DNA of 37,370 nucleotides from Candidatus Aenigmarchaeum subterraneum SCGC AAA011-O16 (GCA_000405245.1 ASMQ01000007.1:1-37370), one strand, 5' to 3'; positions 1-8,456 are shown, counted from the first letter of the stretch. Translations and numbers: made by a program. The notes: generated by a model not told the origin, from the sequence alone.

Positions 1-647
1 GTCACAATAAGTTTGAGAAAAAAGAGCTTGAAGAAGATTACGGTTATATTTTTGAGCCAGACCTTACAAAAGTTGAAATTGCCAGATCCTGGATAGATTT
101 TGTACAAGGAACCCTCCCAGAGCTTCCACACCAGAAGTTCGAAAGATATAAAAAAGAATTTGGCATATCTCCGGAATTAGCTACAGCCATAATAGGAGAT
201 TTGCAGCTCGCGCTATTCTATGAAAAACTTATTAAAAATATTGATCCCAAATTTGCAGCCACATGGATGAACATTCTAAAAAAGACTTTATATTACAATG
301 ATTTGAAGTTGAATCAGACCAAATTATCTGTTGAAGTATTTTCAAAAATTTTGAAAGCAATTAAGACTTCAATTTTATCTGATCGTGGGGCAGAGATGGT
401 TTTAAGAGAGTTCATTGAAAAACCAAAGAACATCGATGCGACTATCAAGAGGTATTCAAAAATAACCGACAAGGAAATAGAGGTTTTAATTAAAAAGGTA
501 CTTTCGAAACACAAATCTGCTGTAGAAAATTATAAGAAAGGAGATAAAAAGGCTTTGCAGTTTTTGATGGGTGAGGTCCTTAAGAAATCTGGCAAAAGAG
601 CGGATGCATCAGTTGTCAGAAAGATTCTTGAAAGAGAATTAAAATAA
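1..647 (+). CDS. GatB/GatE-family amidotransferase subunit, C-terminal fragment (GatB-like paralogue)
   Basis: This reading frame is open from the left edge, so the 5' part is cut off by the window. The visible ~214 residues begin with a segment reading EDYGYIFEPDLTKVEI and then LPELPHQKFERYKKEFGIS. This matches the GatB hallmark region (usually DYRYFPEPDLPPLEI ... LPELP) that closes the catalytic cradle. A helical tail and a C-terminal LMGEVLKKSG...AD motif follow, typical of the YqeY-like tRNA-binding tail of GatB/GatE. The family activates misacylated tRNA so that ammonia can convert Asp-tRNA(Asn) or Glu-tRNA(Gln). The segment looks more like GatB than archaeal GatE, because the PGAARMYPETD-type stretch of GatE is absent, but the N-terminal half that would settle it is missing. 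It is separate from the complete gatB 1.4 kb downstream and converges on the asparaginase-like gene. Confidence 0.8.
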   Translation, partial: HNKFEKKELEEDYGYIFEPDLTKVEIARSWIDFVQGTLPELPHQKFERYKKEFGISPELATAIIGDLQLALFYEKLIKNIDPKFAATWMNILKKTLYYNDLKLNQTKLSVEVFSKILKAIKTSILSDRGAEMVLREFIEKPKNIDATIKRYSKITDKEIEVLIKKVLSKHKSAVENYKKGDKKALQFLMGEVLKKSGKRADASVVRKILERELK

Positions 648-654
648 AGAAGAT

Positions 655-1977
655 TTAAGAATATCTGTCTAATCTTTGAAATTCAGCAACTTGTTGTGCT
701 GCTCTAGAGAAAGCATTATATCTCAAATTATCTGTCGGGTAAACTGACACCCCAGTTTTTTCCTTGTGTTGCTTCTTAAGAGCTCTGTCAGTTTCAGGAT
801 TTGGATCTAATTTTACTCCTGCCCAAAACATTGCCTTTGCAAAATCTAAAACATCCATTCTAGCTTGGCTAGCAAATTCTTCTAACTCTTTCATGTGAGC
901 CAAAACAAAATTTAATCTAACATACGCTTGTTCAGCTACCATGTCGCCTGACGTTACTGCACCAGCAAGTTGTAAGTGTTTACCAAGTTCGTATCCCTCA
1001 ATTAATTTTGTATAACTTCTAGGTTGTGTTGTGATAACAACCAATTTCCCTTTGTATGTAGCGTCTTCAATTACAGGTAATAGAGAACCTTCTTTAAAAC
1101 CAATTACATTGCCTTTATTGTCTTTAATGACACGCGTAGGAAGATTACCGGTTCCCAAAGCTTTTAGGACAAATCCTCTTTTTCTTGGTGTGTTCAAATA
1201 ACTTGCTAAATCATCAGGATCTGTTACAGGGTAAACTTCGCGAGGTGAAGCAACCCCACCATTAATGTTACCATCAAACTCGATTTTGCCAGGAGAATCT
1301 TTTATACGGACACGATCGCTGTCATGCACAACTATACTGTTCGGCGTCTCGTTTTGATTATGTTCTCGTGTAACTATTCCGAGTGGCCCATGATGAACAT
1401 TTTCAAATGCATCTAATGCTTCAGCATCAGCCTTTCTCACGTTTCTTGTATCAAAAACCTTTGAATTAAAGACAAGAACAGATTGTTGCAACTGTCTGAA
1501 TTCGGAGTTTCCAGGGACTTTAACTTCCGCAGGAAAAGTAGCAACATAAGCGGCTTCAGGTAAGTTTGTAAAGCCATCACTTTTAAGATTCAAGGTCTGA
1601 TCTTTATTTCTTAGGGGAATTTGTGCTCCGGTTGCAGCTACAGTTCTGTCTAAATGTTGTACCATATAAGATAATGCATCTACGGTGAAAGACAAACTAT
1701 CAGTCCCATGTGAAATCAAAACGCCTCTAGCTGGTTGAGATTTAGTCAAAACTTTAACGCATTCTTTAGCAATTTTTACCCAATCATCCATTACTGCATC
1801 AGAACTATCTTGCCTAAGAAAATGTTTGTCGACTTCAATATCAAATGCATCTCGAGGTATACGTCTATAAATAACATCTTCAAAATTAATTGGTTGGTCA
1901 GGAAGATCAGCGGTTTCCTCTTTAACCATATCTATTGTTCCGCCACAGTTCAGTACATACAATAATGGTTTTTCCAT
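655..1977 (-). CDS. asparaginase-family amidohydrolase (L-asparaginase or GatD-like)
   Basis: The product is about 440 residues of the type I/II asparaginase fold. Visible motifs are the first catalytic Thr loop NCGGTID near residue 14, the second catalytic motif ISHGTDSL near residue 90, GAQIPL, a VFDTRNVRK...GPLGIV segment as in bacterial asparaginases, and the C-domain GTGNLP and VVITTQP strands. The enzyme releases ammonia from Asn (asparaginase) or Gln (GatD). Archaeal GatD normally has an extra N-terminal domain before GGT; here GGT comes almost at the start, so an ordinary cytoplasmic asparaginase is equally likely. The neighbouring convergent GatB/GatE-family gene is the main reason to consider GatD. 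A GTG start at 1986 is possible; ATG 1977 fits a TTAAATATT box near 2006-2016 with a very short leader. Confidence 0.75.
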   Translation of the reverse strand: MEKPLLYVLNCGGTIDMVKEETADLPDQPINFEDVIYRRIPRDAFDIEVDKHFLRQDSSDAVMDDWVKIAKECVKVLTKSQPARGVLISHGTDSLSFTVDALSYMVQHLDRTVAATGAQIPLRNKDQTLNLKSDGFTNLPEAAYVATFPAEVKVPGNSEFRQLQQSVLVFNSKVFDTRNVRKADAEALDAFENVHHGPLGIVTREHNQNETPNSIVVHDSDRVRIKDSPGKIEFDGNINGGVASPREVYPVTDPDDLASYLNTPRKRGFVLKALGTGNLPTRVIKDNKGNVIGFKEGSLLPVIEDATYKGKLVVITTQPRSYTKLIEGYELGKHLQLAGAVTSGDMVAEQAYVRLNFVLAHMKELEEFASQARMDVLDFAKAMFWAGVKLDPNPETDRALKKQHKEKTGVSVYPTDNLRYNAFSRAAQQVAEFQRLDRYS

Positions 1978-2019
1978 ACCATTCACATTTATTATTATAA
2001 AGTAGTTAATATTTAAGCC

Positions 2020-3381
2020 TTACTTATTTAGCTTTTCCCTCAAGATGTCAAGTACTGTAGAAGGGTCTGCAGCCTTGCTTTTCTTTCTAACCTGACCCAT
2101 TAAATAGTTTATTGCTCCTTCATTTCCAGCCTTTATGTCTCTCACAGTATCAGGATTATCCTGTATGACCTGTATGACCAATCTATTCAAAGCGCCTTTA
2201 TCTTGTGTAACAACAACTTTGCCTAAATATGAAGTCACATCTCCTCCCTCATAGATAACTCTCCTCAAAACATCCTTCCCTTCATAAGCCGGTATCTCTT
2301 TTTCCCTCACAGAATTTATGATTTTAGCCAAAGCATCAGGTGTTAGTTTCGTTTCTGCTATGACGACTCCTTTTTGTTTCAAATGTTTTCTGACATCTCC
2401 GGCCAACCACTTTGCAACCTCTCTTGGCGGAGCTTCTGTAGAAGCTTGTTCAAAAAATCCTGTTAAAGTCGTGTCAAAAGCTATGGCTTTAGCAGTTTCT
2501 TCAGTCAAACCTAAACCGACATAACGACACGTCACCTCAAATGGGTTTGGTTTCATTCTTGCTCTGACCGCATCTATCATTCCGTCATTTATAACGATTG
2601 GAGGTATGTCAGGATCAGGAATGTATCTGTAATCCGCAAAAGTTTCTTTTGTTCTCAGCGAGACAGTTATCATCTTGTCATCCACAAATCCTCTCGTCTC
2701 TCTTTTTATCGGCTGTTTTCTCCTCCAAGCTTTCTCCTGTCTTTTAATTTCATAGAGAATAGCATAGTAAACGCCTGAAGATGAGTTGACGTTCTTGACT
2801 TCAACCCTCTCCACATTTCTTATAGAAACATTCGTGTCAGCTCTCATCGCGCCCGTTTCAGTTCTGAATCTCCCTGTGTATTGTATCAGGTCTGACAATT
2901 CATCCCAAAGTTTTCTTGCCTGCTCCGGAGATTTCATATCAGGATGGGTAACAATTTCTACGAGAGGAATTCCACACCTATTGTAGTCGACTTTTCCCTT
3001 CGCTAAGTCATACCTTCCAGGATCGTCCTCTAAATGAAGCTCATCAATTCTTACGCCCATGAACTCTCCGCCTCGTGCAACCGGCGTTGAAGTTTTCTGA
3101 TAACCGTTTGGCAGATCAGGATATTCGTAATGCTTTCTTTGAACTCGAATTTCGCTGCCTTTCAAAATATTAGAATTAAAAAGCAAAGCTAACTCTATAG
3201 CATTGTAAACTGCTTCTTCATTCACTGGCATTGGTTTGTTCCCTGGCAAACCAGTACAAACCGCACAAGTGTTTTCATTCGGTCTAGCTATCGCATAGTC
3301 AGTAGGGCAGTCACAATAGAGCTTTTGCCGTGTAGCCATTTGTGCATGAATCTCAAAACCTATTTTCAAATTTTCAACCAT
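2020..3381 (-). CDS. gatB: Asp-tRNA(Asn)/Glu-tRNA(Gln) amidotransferase subunit B
   Basis: GatB is the tRNA-binding and kinase subunit of the GatCAB amidotransferase: it phosphorylates the side chain of misacylated Asp-tRNA(Asn) (or Glu-tRNA(Gln)) with ATP, and ammonia from GatA then forms the amide. The ~453-residue product has the normal length. It shows the N-terminal EIHAQM start, the zinc-site CDC ... CAVC pattern, YPDLPNGYQ, and the DYRYIPDPDIPPIVI cradle motif. The C-terminal YqeY-like tail ends with LMGQVRKKS..ADPSTV. A GTG in frame lies 9 nt upstream, but ATG 3381 is preferred; it overlaps the gatA stop, so translation is likely coupled. It is the last gene of aspS-gatC-gatA-gatB. 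Confidence 0.96.
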   Translation of the reverse strand: MVENLKIGFEIHAQMATRQKLYCDCPTDYAIARPNENTCAVCTGLPGNKPMPVNEEAVYNAIELALLFNSNILKGSEIRVQRKHYEYPDLPNGYQKTSTPVARGGEFMGVRIDELHLEDDPGRYDLAKGKVDYNRCGIPLVEIVTHPDMKSPEQARKLWDELSDLIQYTGRFRTETGAMRADTNVSIRNVERVEVKNVNSSSGVYYAILYEIKRQEKAWRRKQPIKRETRGFVDDKMITVSLRTKETFADYRYIPDPDIPPIVINDGMIDAVRARMKPNPFEVTCRYVGLGLTEETAKAIAFDTTLTGFFEQASTEAPPREVAKWLAGDVRKHLKQKGVVIAETKLTPDALAKIINSVREKEIPAYEGKDVLRRVIYEGGDVTSYLGKVVVTQDKGALNRLVIQVIQDNPDTVRDIKAGNEGAINYLMGQVRKKSKAADPSTVLDILREKLNK

Positions 3382-4738
3382 TGTAACCACGATTCAAACT
3401 TTCAAATACTCCCATTGCTCTGAACATTGTAGCTTCTCCTAGTCTAGGAGCTTGAACTTGCAAACCAACAGGTATGCCGTCCACCTTCCCTGCAGGCACG
3501 ACGCCAGCAGCGATTCCTGCAAGGTTTGGCGGTATCGTGAGTAAATCATAACCGTACATATCCAAAACAGAAATATCCTCGCCTATTTTGTGAGGCAGTT
3601 TCGGAACTGTCGGAGAAACTATCACATCGCATCGCTGGAAAGCTTCGGTGTAAGCATCTCTGATTATTCCCCTAACCTGCAAAGCCTTTTTATAATATTT
3701 CCCTATGACTTCCTGCTGACTTATGTGACGTCCAATTTCAATTCTTCTTCTCACTTCATCCAAACAAACATCTTCTATTTTATGCCCGTATCTTACTCCA
3801 TCAAACTTTCTTGTAGCTGAAAAAAATTCAACATAAACTATAGGATAATAGGACATGAGAGCCTTTTCGACAAAAGGAAGATCTACAGAAACAACCTGAG
3901 CGCCTGTTTCAGCTACAAACTTATCCAAACTTGAATTTATTACAGAATTTATTCTAGGCTCAGTAACATCTTCAAATTTCTGAGATACGCCTATCCTTAG
4001 CCCTTTCACATCTTTTGGTTTTTCGATTTCAGTTTGTACTGTTGTGCATTCTCTAGGATTATAACCGTGAATCACATCCAAAAGCAATTCAGCGCCTTCG
4101 ACATCTCTCGAAAAGGGTCCAATCTGATCTAAACTCATCGCAAGATCTATCAACCCTTCTCTTGGAACTAATCCATAGGTCGGTTTAATACCGACAACCC
4201 CGCAGTGCGATGCAGGATTTCTTATAGAACCTCCGGTATCAGAACCTAAAGCCAAATCACACATTCCAGCTGCAACCGCTGCAGCTGAACCAGCACTGGA
4301 ACCACCTGTTATGTATCCCGGAGCAGAAGGATTTTTTGTTGGACCAAAAAAACTTTGTTCTCCAGAGCTTCCGCATGCAAATTCATCCATATTTGTCATG
4401 CCGATTATGATTCCATCTGCTTCCTTTATTCTTCGAATGACTTCCGCATCATAGGGTGCGACATAATTTTCAAGAGTTTTTGAGGCGCATGTTGCTCTGA
4501 AGCCTTCTACGTTTATGTTTGATTTGATTCCAAGAACAAGTCCTGCTAGTTTACCGCCGTTGCCCTCCTGAAGCTTGCGATCAATTCTTCTTGCTTGTTC
4601 AAAGGCATATTCTGGATTGAATTCAATATACGCGTTAAGATTTGGATTCAGTCTTTGGATTCTTTCTACATATTGGGCGACATTGTTCTCTGCAGTCACT
4701 CCACCCGCTCTCAGTGTTGATAATTTTTGTGCAATCAT
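3374..4738 (-). CDS. gatA: Asp-tRNA(Asn)/Glu-tRNA(Gln) amidotransferase subunit A (amidase)
   Basis: GatA is the glutaminase/amidase subunit that hydrolyses Gln or Asn and channels ammonia to GatB. The 454-residue product carries the amidase-signature catalytic triad: Lys72 in LGIKSN, the cis-Ser147 in GGSSAGSAA, and Ser171 in GSDTGGSIRNPA, with the spacing expected for GatA. A C-terminal GIPVGLQVQAP segment is also typical. The start ATG overlaps the gatC stop (ATGA), and the 3' end overlaps the gatB start, so A and B are translationally linked. Nothing is missing compared with the family. Confidence 0.97.
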   Translation of the reverse strand: MIAQKLSTLRAGGVTAENNVAQYVERIQRLNPNLNAYIEFNPEYAFEQARRIDRKLQEGNGGKLAGLVLGIKSNINVEGFRATCASKTLENYVAPYDAEVIRRIKEADGIIIGMTNMDEFACGSSGEQSFFGPTKNPSAPGYITGGSSAGSAAAVAAGMCDLALGSDTGGSIRNPASHCGVVGIKPTYGLVPREGLIDLAMSLDQIGPFSRDVEGAELLLDVIHGYNPRECTTVQTEIEKPKDVKGLRIGVSQKFEDVTEPRINSVINSSLDKFVAETGAQVVSVDLPFVEKALMSYYPIVYVEFFSATRKFDGVRYGHKIEDVCLDEVRRRIEIGRHISQQEVIGKYYKKALQVRGIIRDAYTEAFQRCDVIVSPTVPKLPHKIGEDISVLDMYGYDLLTIPPNLAGIAAGVVPAGKVDGIPVGLQVQAPRLGEATMFRAMGVFESLNRGYNG

Positions 4739-4956
4739 AATTTGATCCTCTCAGTTAAGACATTGCCTTTGCTGTCTTTCCTTGGTGCCAGTTCAATAAT
4801 TTTAGAAGAATATGTTTTAGGTTGGGGCTGTCCGTCGCTTCTCAAAACATTAGTCAAGTCTATTCCGTAAGAGGTTTCAGAATGCTCCGGAATTCCTTCC
4901 AAGGCTTTTGAAAACTCATCCAGTATCTGTTTTGCAGCTTCTTCATATTTCGTCAT
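4735..4956 (-). CDS. gatC: short GatC-like amidotransferase subunit C
   Basis: A protein of about 73 residues lies exactly between aspS and gatA, the usual place of gatC in archaeal aspS-gatCAB operons. GatC is a small belt-like subunit that wraps and stabilises GatA-GatB. Identification rests on position and on the C-terminal pattern NVLRSDG ... LAPRKDSKGNVLTERIKL, which resembles the LREDxx ... NAPxxxxG(x)xxV tail of GatC. The N-terminal helical part is shorter than in bacterial GatC (about 95 residues). An in-frame TTG at 4965 lies directly after the aspS TAG stop; the ATG 9 nt further on is the more likely start. The stop codon overlaps the gatA start. Confidence 0.75.
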   Translation of the reverse strand: MTKYEEAAKQILDEFSKALEGIPEHSETSYGIDLTNVLRSDGQPQPKTYSSKIIELAPRKDSKGNVLTERIKL

Positions 4957-4965
4957 AAGAATCAA

Positions 4966-6258
4966 CTAAGGCGTTAGTCTTTTTTTGTCCCTGGGGAACA
5001 GAACAACTTCTCTGATATTTGCAACTCCGTAAGTCTGGGCCACTAATCTATCCAGACCTAAGCCTAGACCGCCATGCGGAGGCATTCCATATTTGAAAGC
5101 GTCCAAGTAAAATGCATATTTCTCAGGGTCCACATGTCTTTTTTCAAAAGCAGCCTTCAGCATTTTATAATCATGTATTCTTTGTCCACCAGTCACAATC
5201 TCGACTCCGTTTTGAAGCAAATCAAAACTTCTGGTCAGTTTAGGATCTTTTTCGTTAGGCATCGCATACAAAGGTCTTAACTCGACAGGAAAATCTGTTA
5301 AGAAAACGAAATTACCTTTGCGTTCACTCTCTGCCCATTTACCGATGACTTCTTCACCTCTAGAGCTAAGGTCATCCCCAAAATCCAAACTCAAACCAGC
5401 CTGGTTTGCAATCTCGTATGCTTCCTTCATCGGCAACCTTACAAAAGGAATTTGAGGAACAGTAATTTCTACACTATAGTTTCTTCCGTTTTCCTTAAGA
5501 TCTCTAAATGAGTCCTGCAATACTCTTTCAGCCATTTGCATAACGTCATCTTCGGTCTCAATAAAACTCATTTCAAGATCAACGCTTGTGAACTCGTTAA
5601 GATGACGTGTAGTATCATGTCTTTCAGCTCTGAATGCCGGGGCGATTTCAAAAACTCTTTCTAAGCCACTGGCCATCATTAATTGTTTGTAGAATTGAGG
5701 ACTTTGCGCTAGGTAAGCGTCCCTTTCAAAGTATTCTATAGGAAATAAATTTGATCCGCCTTCAGTAGCTGCAGCCACTATTTTGGGTGTATGAATTTCC
5801 ACAAAACCGTTTCTTCGTAAATTTTGTCTAAGAGAATCAGTAAGATCGCTTCTCATTTTAAAAATATTAGCTGTTTTTGGGTTTCTGAGGTCCAAATATC
5901 TGAATTCAAGTCTTTTGTCGATGTCAGGTCTTTTTGTTCTGTCTTCCAAATGGTCCAGAGGCAATGGTGTCGGATATTCACATTTTGCTACGATATTTAC
6001 ACCAGAAACCACAAACTCATAGCCTGTTGGGGCTCTCCTATCTTCCTTAGCGTGACCCTGGACGTTTACGACATCTCCTATATTTAGAGCATCAAAATCC
6101 GTCTTCCTATCTTTAAAAACGACTTGAACCTCGCCGCTTCTATCTTTTACATAGATAAAAGAGGTTTTACCTATGTCTGTTTTAGCAGTAATCCAGCCGC
6201 TGATAGAACCCCCCTTTTCGCCTAAATTAGTAATATCACTAATCAAAGTTCGTTTCAT
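4966..6258 (-). CDS. aspS: aspartyl-tRNA synthetase, archaeal type, probably non-discriminating
   Basis: AspRS charges tRNA with Asp. The 430-residue product has the archaeal/eukaryal class IIb layout: an N-terminal OB-fold anticodon-binding domain (SGWITAKTDIGKTSFI, residues 20-35), a hinge, and the catalytic domain with motif 2 FRAERHDTTRHLNEF and motif 3 GGLGLGLDRL, ending in LFPRDKKRLTP. At positions that separate discriminating from non-discriminating archaeal enzymes, Pro77 (RAPTGYEF) replaces the Lys of Asn-excluding enzymes, and Thr24 lies where they have Trp. Known studies associate this Pro with relaxed recognition of tRNA(Asn). With gatCAB directly downstream, the enzyme probably makes Asp-tRNA(Asn) as the transamidation substrate. 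It is the first gene of the operon. Confidence 0.96.
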   Translation of the reverse strand: MKRTLISDITNLGEKGGSISGWITAKTDIGKTSFIYVKDRSGEVQVVFKDRKTDFDALNIGDVVNVQGHAKEDRRAPTGYEFVVSGVNIVAKCEYPTPLPLDHLEDRTKRPDIDKRLEFRYLDLRNPKTANIFKMRSDLTDSLRQNLRRNGFVEIHTPKIVAAATEGGSNLFPIEYFERDAYLAQSPQFYKQLMMASGLERVFEIAPAFRAERHDTTRHLNEFTSVDLEMSFIETEDDVMQMAERVLQDSFRDLKENGRNYSVEITVPQIPFVRLPMKEAYEIANQAGLSLDFGDDLSSRGEEVIGKWAESERKGNFVFLTDFPVELRPLYAMPNEKDPKLTRSFDLLQNGVEIVTGGQRIHDYKMLKAAFEKRHVDPEKYAFYLDAFKYGMPPHGGLGLGLDRLVAQTYGVANIREVVLFPRDKKRLTP

Positions 6259-6280
6259 AGTTACTATTTAATAGTGAGCA

Positions 6281-6290
6281 CTATTTAAAG
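6281..6290 (-). promoter_or_regulatory. TATA box of the aspS-gatCAB operon
   Basis: On the minus strand this reads CTTTAAATAG, centred about 28 nt upstream of the aspS ATG. That spacing fits a leaderless or nearly leaderless archaeal transcript. The 79-bp gap is shared with the divergent flavoprotein gene and contains the near-repeats ctatttaatag and ctatttaaag. Confidence 0.6.
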
Positions 6291-6306
6291 GTTCCACGAT
6301 TCATAA

Positions 6307-6315
6307 ATTTTAAAT
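6307..6315 (+). promoter_or_regulatory. TATA box of the FNR-like gene
   Basis: An A/T box (ATTTTAAATA) is centred about 26 nt before the ATG at 6338, so transcription would begin at or next to the start codon. Confidence 0.5.
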
Positions 6316-6337
6316 ACTTCTAAAACGTTTTGGTAGT

Positions 6338-7063
6338 ATGACAGTAACGGTAATGCCATTTAAAGTAAACTACGTAAAACAAGAGACTTTTGATGTAAAA
6401 ATTCTCAAATTAGTAAGCGAAGAAGGCAAAAAAATAGTCTTTATTCCAGGCCAGTGGATTTCCTTATGGCTTTTGAAAGAAGATGGAAAACCTAAAGAAT
6501 CAAGGCCTTATTCCATATCATCCGCGCCTACGCAAAACGACCATTTAGAACTGACCATAAAAGTAAAAGGTAATTTCACTCAGCAGGTTGATAAACTAAT
6601 AGAAGGGAGCAGAATTGGTGTTGCAGGTCCTTATGGAAAGTTTTGCTATGAGGATAAAATGAAAGATATTGTCATGATTGCAGGCGGAGTAGGCATTGCT
6701 CCTTTCATGAGCTACTTGAGGTATATTAACGACAAGCATTTACCCACCCATGCAACTCTATTGTTCACAAACAGGACGCCTGAAGATATTATTTTTCATA
6801 AAGAACTACAGGAATTGCAAAGGAAAAATAGTAATTTCAAGACTGTTTTTACTATCACAAGACCGGAGACTTCTCATGACTGGAACGGTCATACTGGAAG
6901 AATTAATGATGAAATGATAATGAAACATATTCCGGATTTGAAAAATAAGATTTTCTTCATTTGCGGAGCAAACCAGATGTGCTTTGATATTACTAAACTT
7001 TTAATTCAAATGGGGGCCCCAGCAGAAAATGTGAAGAAAGAATTGTTTGGAGAGTTTGCTTAA
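6338..7063 (+). CDS. ferredoxin-NAD(P)+ reductase-like FAD oxidoreductase
   Basis: The 241-residue product has a complete FNR-type module. The FAD-binding beta-barrel carries RPYS (residues 56-59) and the GPYG phosphate loop. The nucleotide-binding domain follows with GGVGIAPFMS, TNRTPEDI and a CGANQMC segment near the C terminus, where the family keeps a CG motif at the hydride-transfer site. There is no 2Fe-2S domain, so it must pair with a separate carrier. A ferredoxin lies 340 bp away and a Rieske protein further on. The likely reaction is electron exchange between NAD(P)H and an iron-sulphur protein in the cytoplasm; the true partner is not shown by the sequence. Confidence 0.9.
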   Translation: MTVTVMPFKVNYVKQETFDVKILKLVSEEGKKIVFIPGQWISLWLLKEDGKPKESRPYSISSAPTQNDHLELTIKVKGNFTQQVDKLIEGSRIGVAGPYGKFCYEDKMKDIVMIAGGVGIAPFMSYLRYINDKHLPTHATLLFTNRTPEDIIFHKELQELQRKNSNFKTVFTITRPETSHDWNGHTGRINDEMIMKHIPDLKNKIFFICGANQMCFDITKLLIQMGAPAENVKKELFGEFA

Positions 7064-7064
7064 G

Positions 7065-7373
7065 CTAGCCTCGAGTAAAACCTAATTTTTCCATATTAAT
7101 CTCAAATTCACTTTTAATTTTTTCCAAGCCAGTTTTAAAGGGCAAAGCATTGTTGGTTACTATATCTATGTTTATACCGTCTTTTACTTTTTCAATAACT
7201 AATTTTGAAGTCCAGATCTCCTCTGTCCCACTGACAAATTCAAATTTTTTCGAGTTGTTCAGGGTGCTTATGACACCTTCAAAATTTGGACAATCCCAAC
7301 AGCCCTTAACAGATTTTTTGTAGACATCAAAAACTGTGTTGAAAACTGTAGGTGTGAGACGCTTTCCCATCAT
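7065..7373 (-). CDS. unassigned small protein with a CxxC motif
   Basis: I do not recognise this family. The 102-residue product is soluble and mixed alpha/beta in character, with a CWDCPNFEG segment near residue 25 that could bind a metal. Its second half has alternating strands (SKLVIEKVKDGINIDIVTNN) and a C-terminal helix. The stop is 1 bp from the end of the FNR-like gene on the other strand, so the genes are convergent. It lies 25 bp downstream of the ferredoxin gene in the same direction and could share its transcript. Confidence 0.65.
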   Translation of the reverse strand: MMGKRLTPTVFNTVFDVYKKSVKGCWDCPNFEGVISTLNNSKKFEFVSGTEEIWTSKLVIEKVKDGINIDIVTNNALPFKTGLEKIKSEFEINMEKLGFTRG

Positions 7374-7398
7374 GCTAATGAATTAGCAGAAAGAGCTT

Positions 7399-7665
7399 TT
7401 AAGACTTTGGATGGATTACTTCTCCGGTGTCAAGGTTAATGATTCTAATAACATTCACAGGACAGACTTGAGCAGATTCCAAAGCTATTTCGAAGTCATC
7501 CGCTTCAATTATTCTTTCATGCAAAGAATTGTCAGCATTTCTTTTGCCTTCTATTAAATCGACTTTCCCGTCCTCTTTCAATTCCCAGAACTTGGGAGCC
7601 ACAGCCATGCAAGCAGCCGCTCCGATGCACTCATTTCTGATCAATTCGATTTTGAATCTCGCCAC
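7399..7665 (-). CDS. single-cluster ferredoxin (3Fe-4S or 4Fe-4S type)
   Basis: The ~88-residue product has the short archaeal/actinobacterial one-cluster ferredoxin pattern: CIGAAAC near the N terminus and AQVCPVNVI near the C terminus. CIGAAAC is C-x5-C; the usual middle Cys of CxxCxxC is replaced by Ala, which favours a 3Fe-4S cluster. An acidic AVAPKFWELKEDGKV stretch lies between. It is a probable electron carrier for the nearby FNR-like enzyme. Possible starts are TTG 7677, GTG 7674 and GTG 7665; GTG 7665 is chosen because a GGTGA ribosome-binding site sits 5 nt before it. The 5' end overlaps the upstream corrinoid-binding gene by 35 bp. Confidence 0.88.
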   Translation of the reverse strand: MARFKIELIRNECIGAAACMAVAPKFWELKEDGKVDLIEGKRNADNSLHERIIEADDFEIALESAQVCPVNVIRIINLDTGEVIHPKS

Positions 7666-8422
7666 TGTATTCACCAAAAATTTCTGGTTGTATTATCTCA
7701 GCTAATATTTTTAAACCTTCTGTCAGTCTAGGACCTGGTCTGCTGAAGAGACTGTCATTGACTGTGAAAATCTTATTGTCTTTAACAGCTCTTAATTTTT
7801 GCCATCCTTCTCTTTGAAGAATCGTTTCTTTCTTAGTTCCGTATTGAGTAGTGATTATTATATCTGGATTGAATTTTACAACATCTCCAGGTTTTATAGG
7901 ATTGCTTCTTGTATTCTTAGGAGAGAAGCTAACTCCACCAGCTACTTCAATCAAATCTGGAACCCAATTCCCGAATGCTGTCGGCGGCTGGGGCCATTGT
8001 TCAAAATAAACTTTCTTCTTTTTTGCATTTTTTACTTTTACTTTTACTTTTGTATCATTAATAGCTATCTCCATATTTCTCACAATATCGCTCGCCTCAT
8101 CCACCTTGTCTACAAAATCTCCGATTTCAACAATGCTTTCTAGGACATCATTCAAACTTACAGGATCGAGATGCTTAATATTCAATTTCATCTCTTCCAA
8201 CTTGAGAATAAGTGGTTGTTGCACTATGCTTGATGTCAAAACCAAATCAGGCTTAAGTTTTTTAACAGCAGCAAGATTGATATCAACCCATCCGCCGACC
8301 TTCTTTATTCTTTTAGCCTCTTCAGGATAATCGCAAAATGTTGTATTTCCGACTATCTTGTTTCCTAGACCCAAGGCAAAGAGTATTTCTGTGTTGCTGG
8401 GAGCAAGTGACACTATTCGCAT
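7631..8422 (-). CDS. BtuF-like corrinoid/metal-chelate binding protein without signal peptide
   Basis: The 263-residue product is a class III periplasmic-binding-protein fold (BtuF/FhuD type). It starts RIVSLAPSNTEILFALGLGNKIVG and continues with KVGGWVDINLAAVKKLKPDLVL, the signature of vitamin B12-binding BtuF-like proteins. The second lobe contains WVPDLIEVAGG and RPGPRLTEGLKILAEII. No signal peptide or lipobox precedes the fold, and no BtuCD permease genes adjoin, so it is probably cytoplasmic. Such signal-less homologues are common but not well characterised. A cobalamin adenosyltransferase 1.7 kb away on the same strand supports a B12 link by inference only. Confidence 0.85.
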   Translation of the reverse strand: MRIVSLAPSNTEILFALGLGNKIVGNTTFCDYPEEAKRIKKVGGWVDINLAAVKKLKPDLVLTSSIVQQPLILKLEEMKLNIKHLDPVSLNDVLESIVEIGDFVDKVDEASDIVRNMEIAINDTKVKVKVKNAKKKKVYFEQWPQPPTAFGNWVPDLIEVAGGVSFSPKNTRSNPIKPGDVVKFNPDIIITTQYGTKKETILQREGWQKLRAVKDNKIFTVNDSLFSRPGPRLTEGLKILAEIIQPEIFGEYSGEIQNRIDQK

Positions 8423-8456
8423 AAAACATTATTAATGGGTAGATAAATATAGTTTT

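Noticed and set aside
3381-3390. Longer GatB start at GTG 3390
   Set aside because: The ATG three codons later begins the conserved part and still overlaps gatA, which is enough for coupling.
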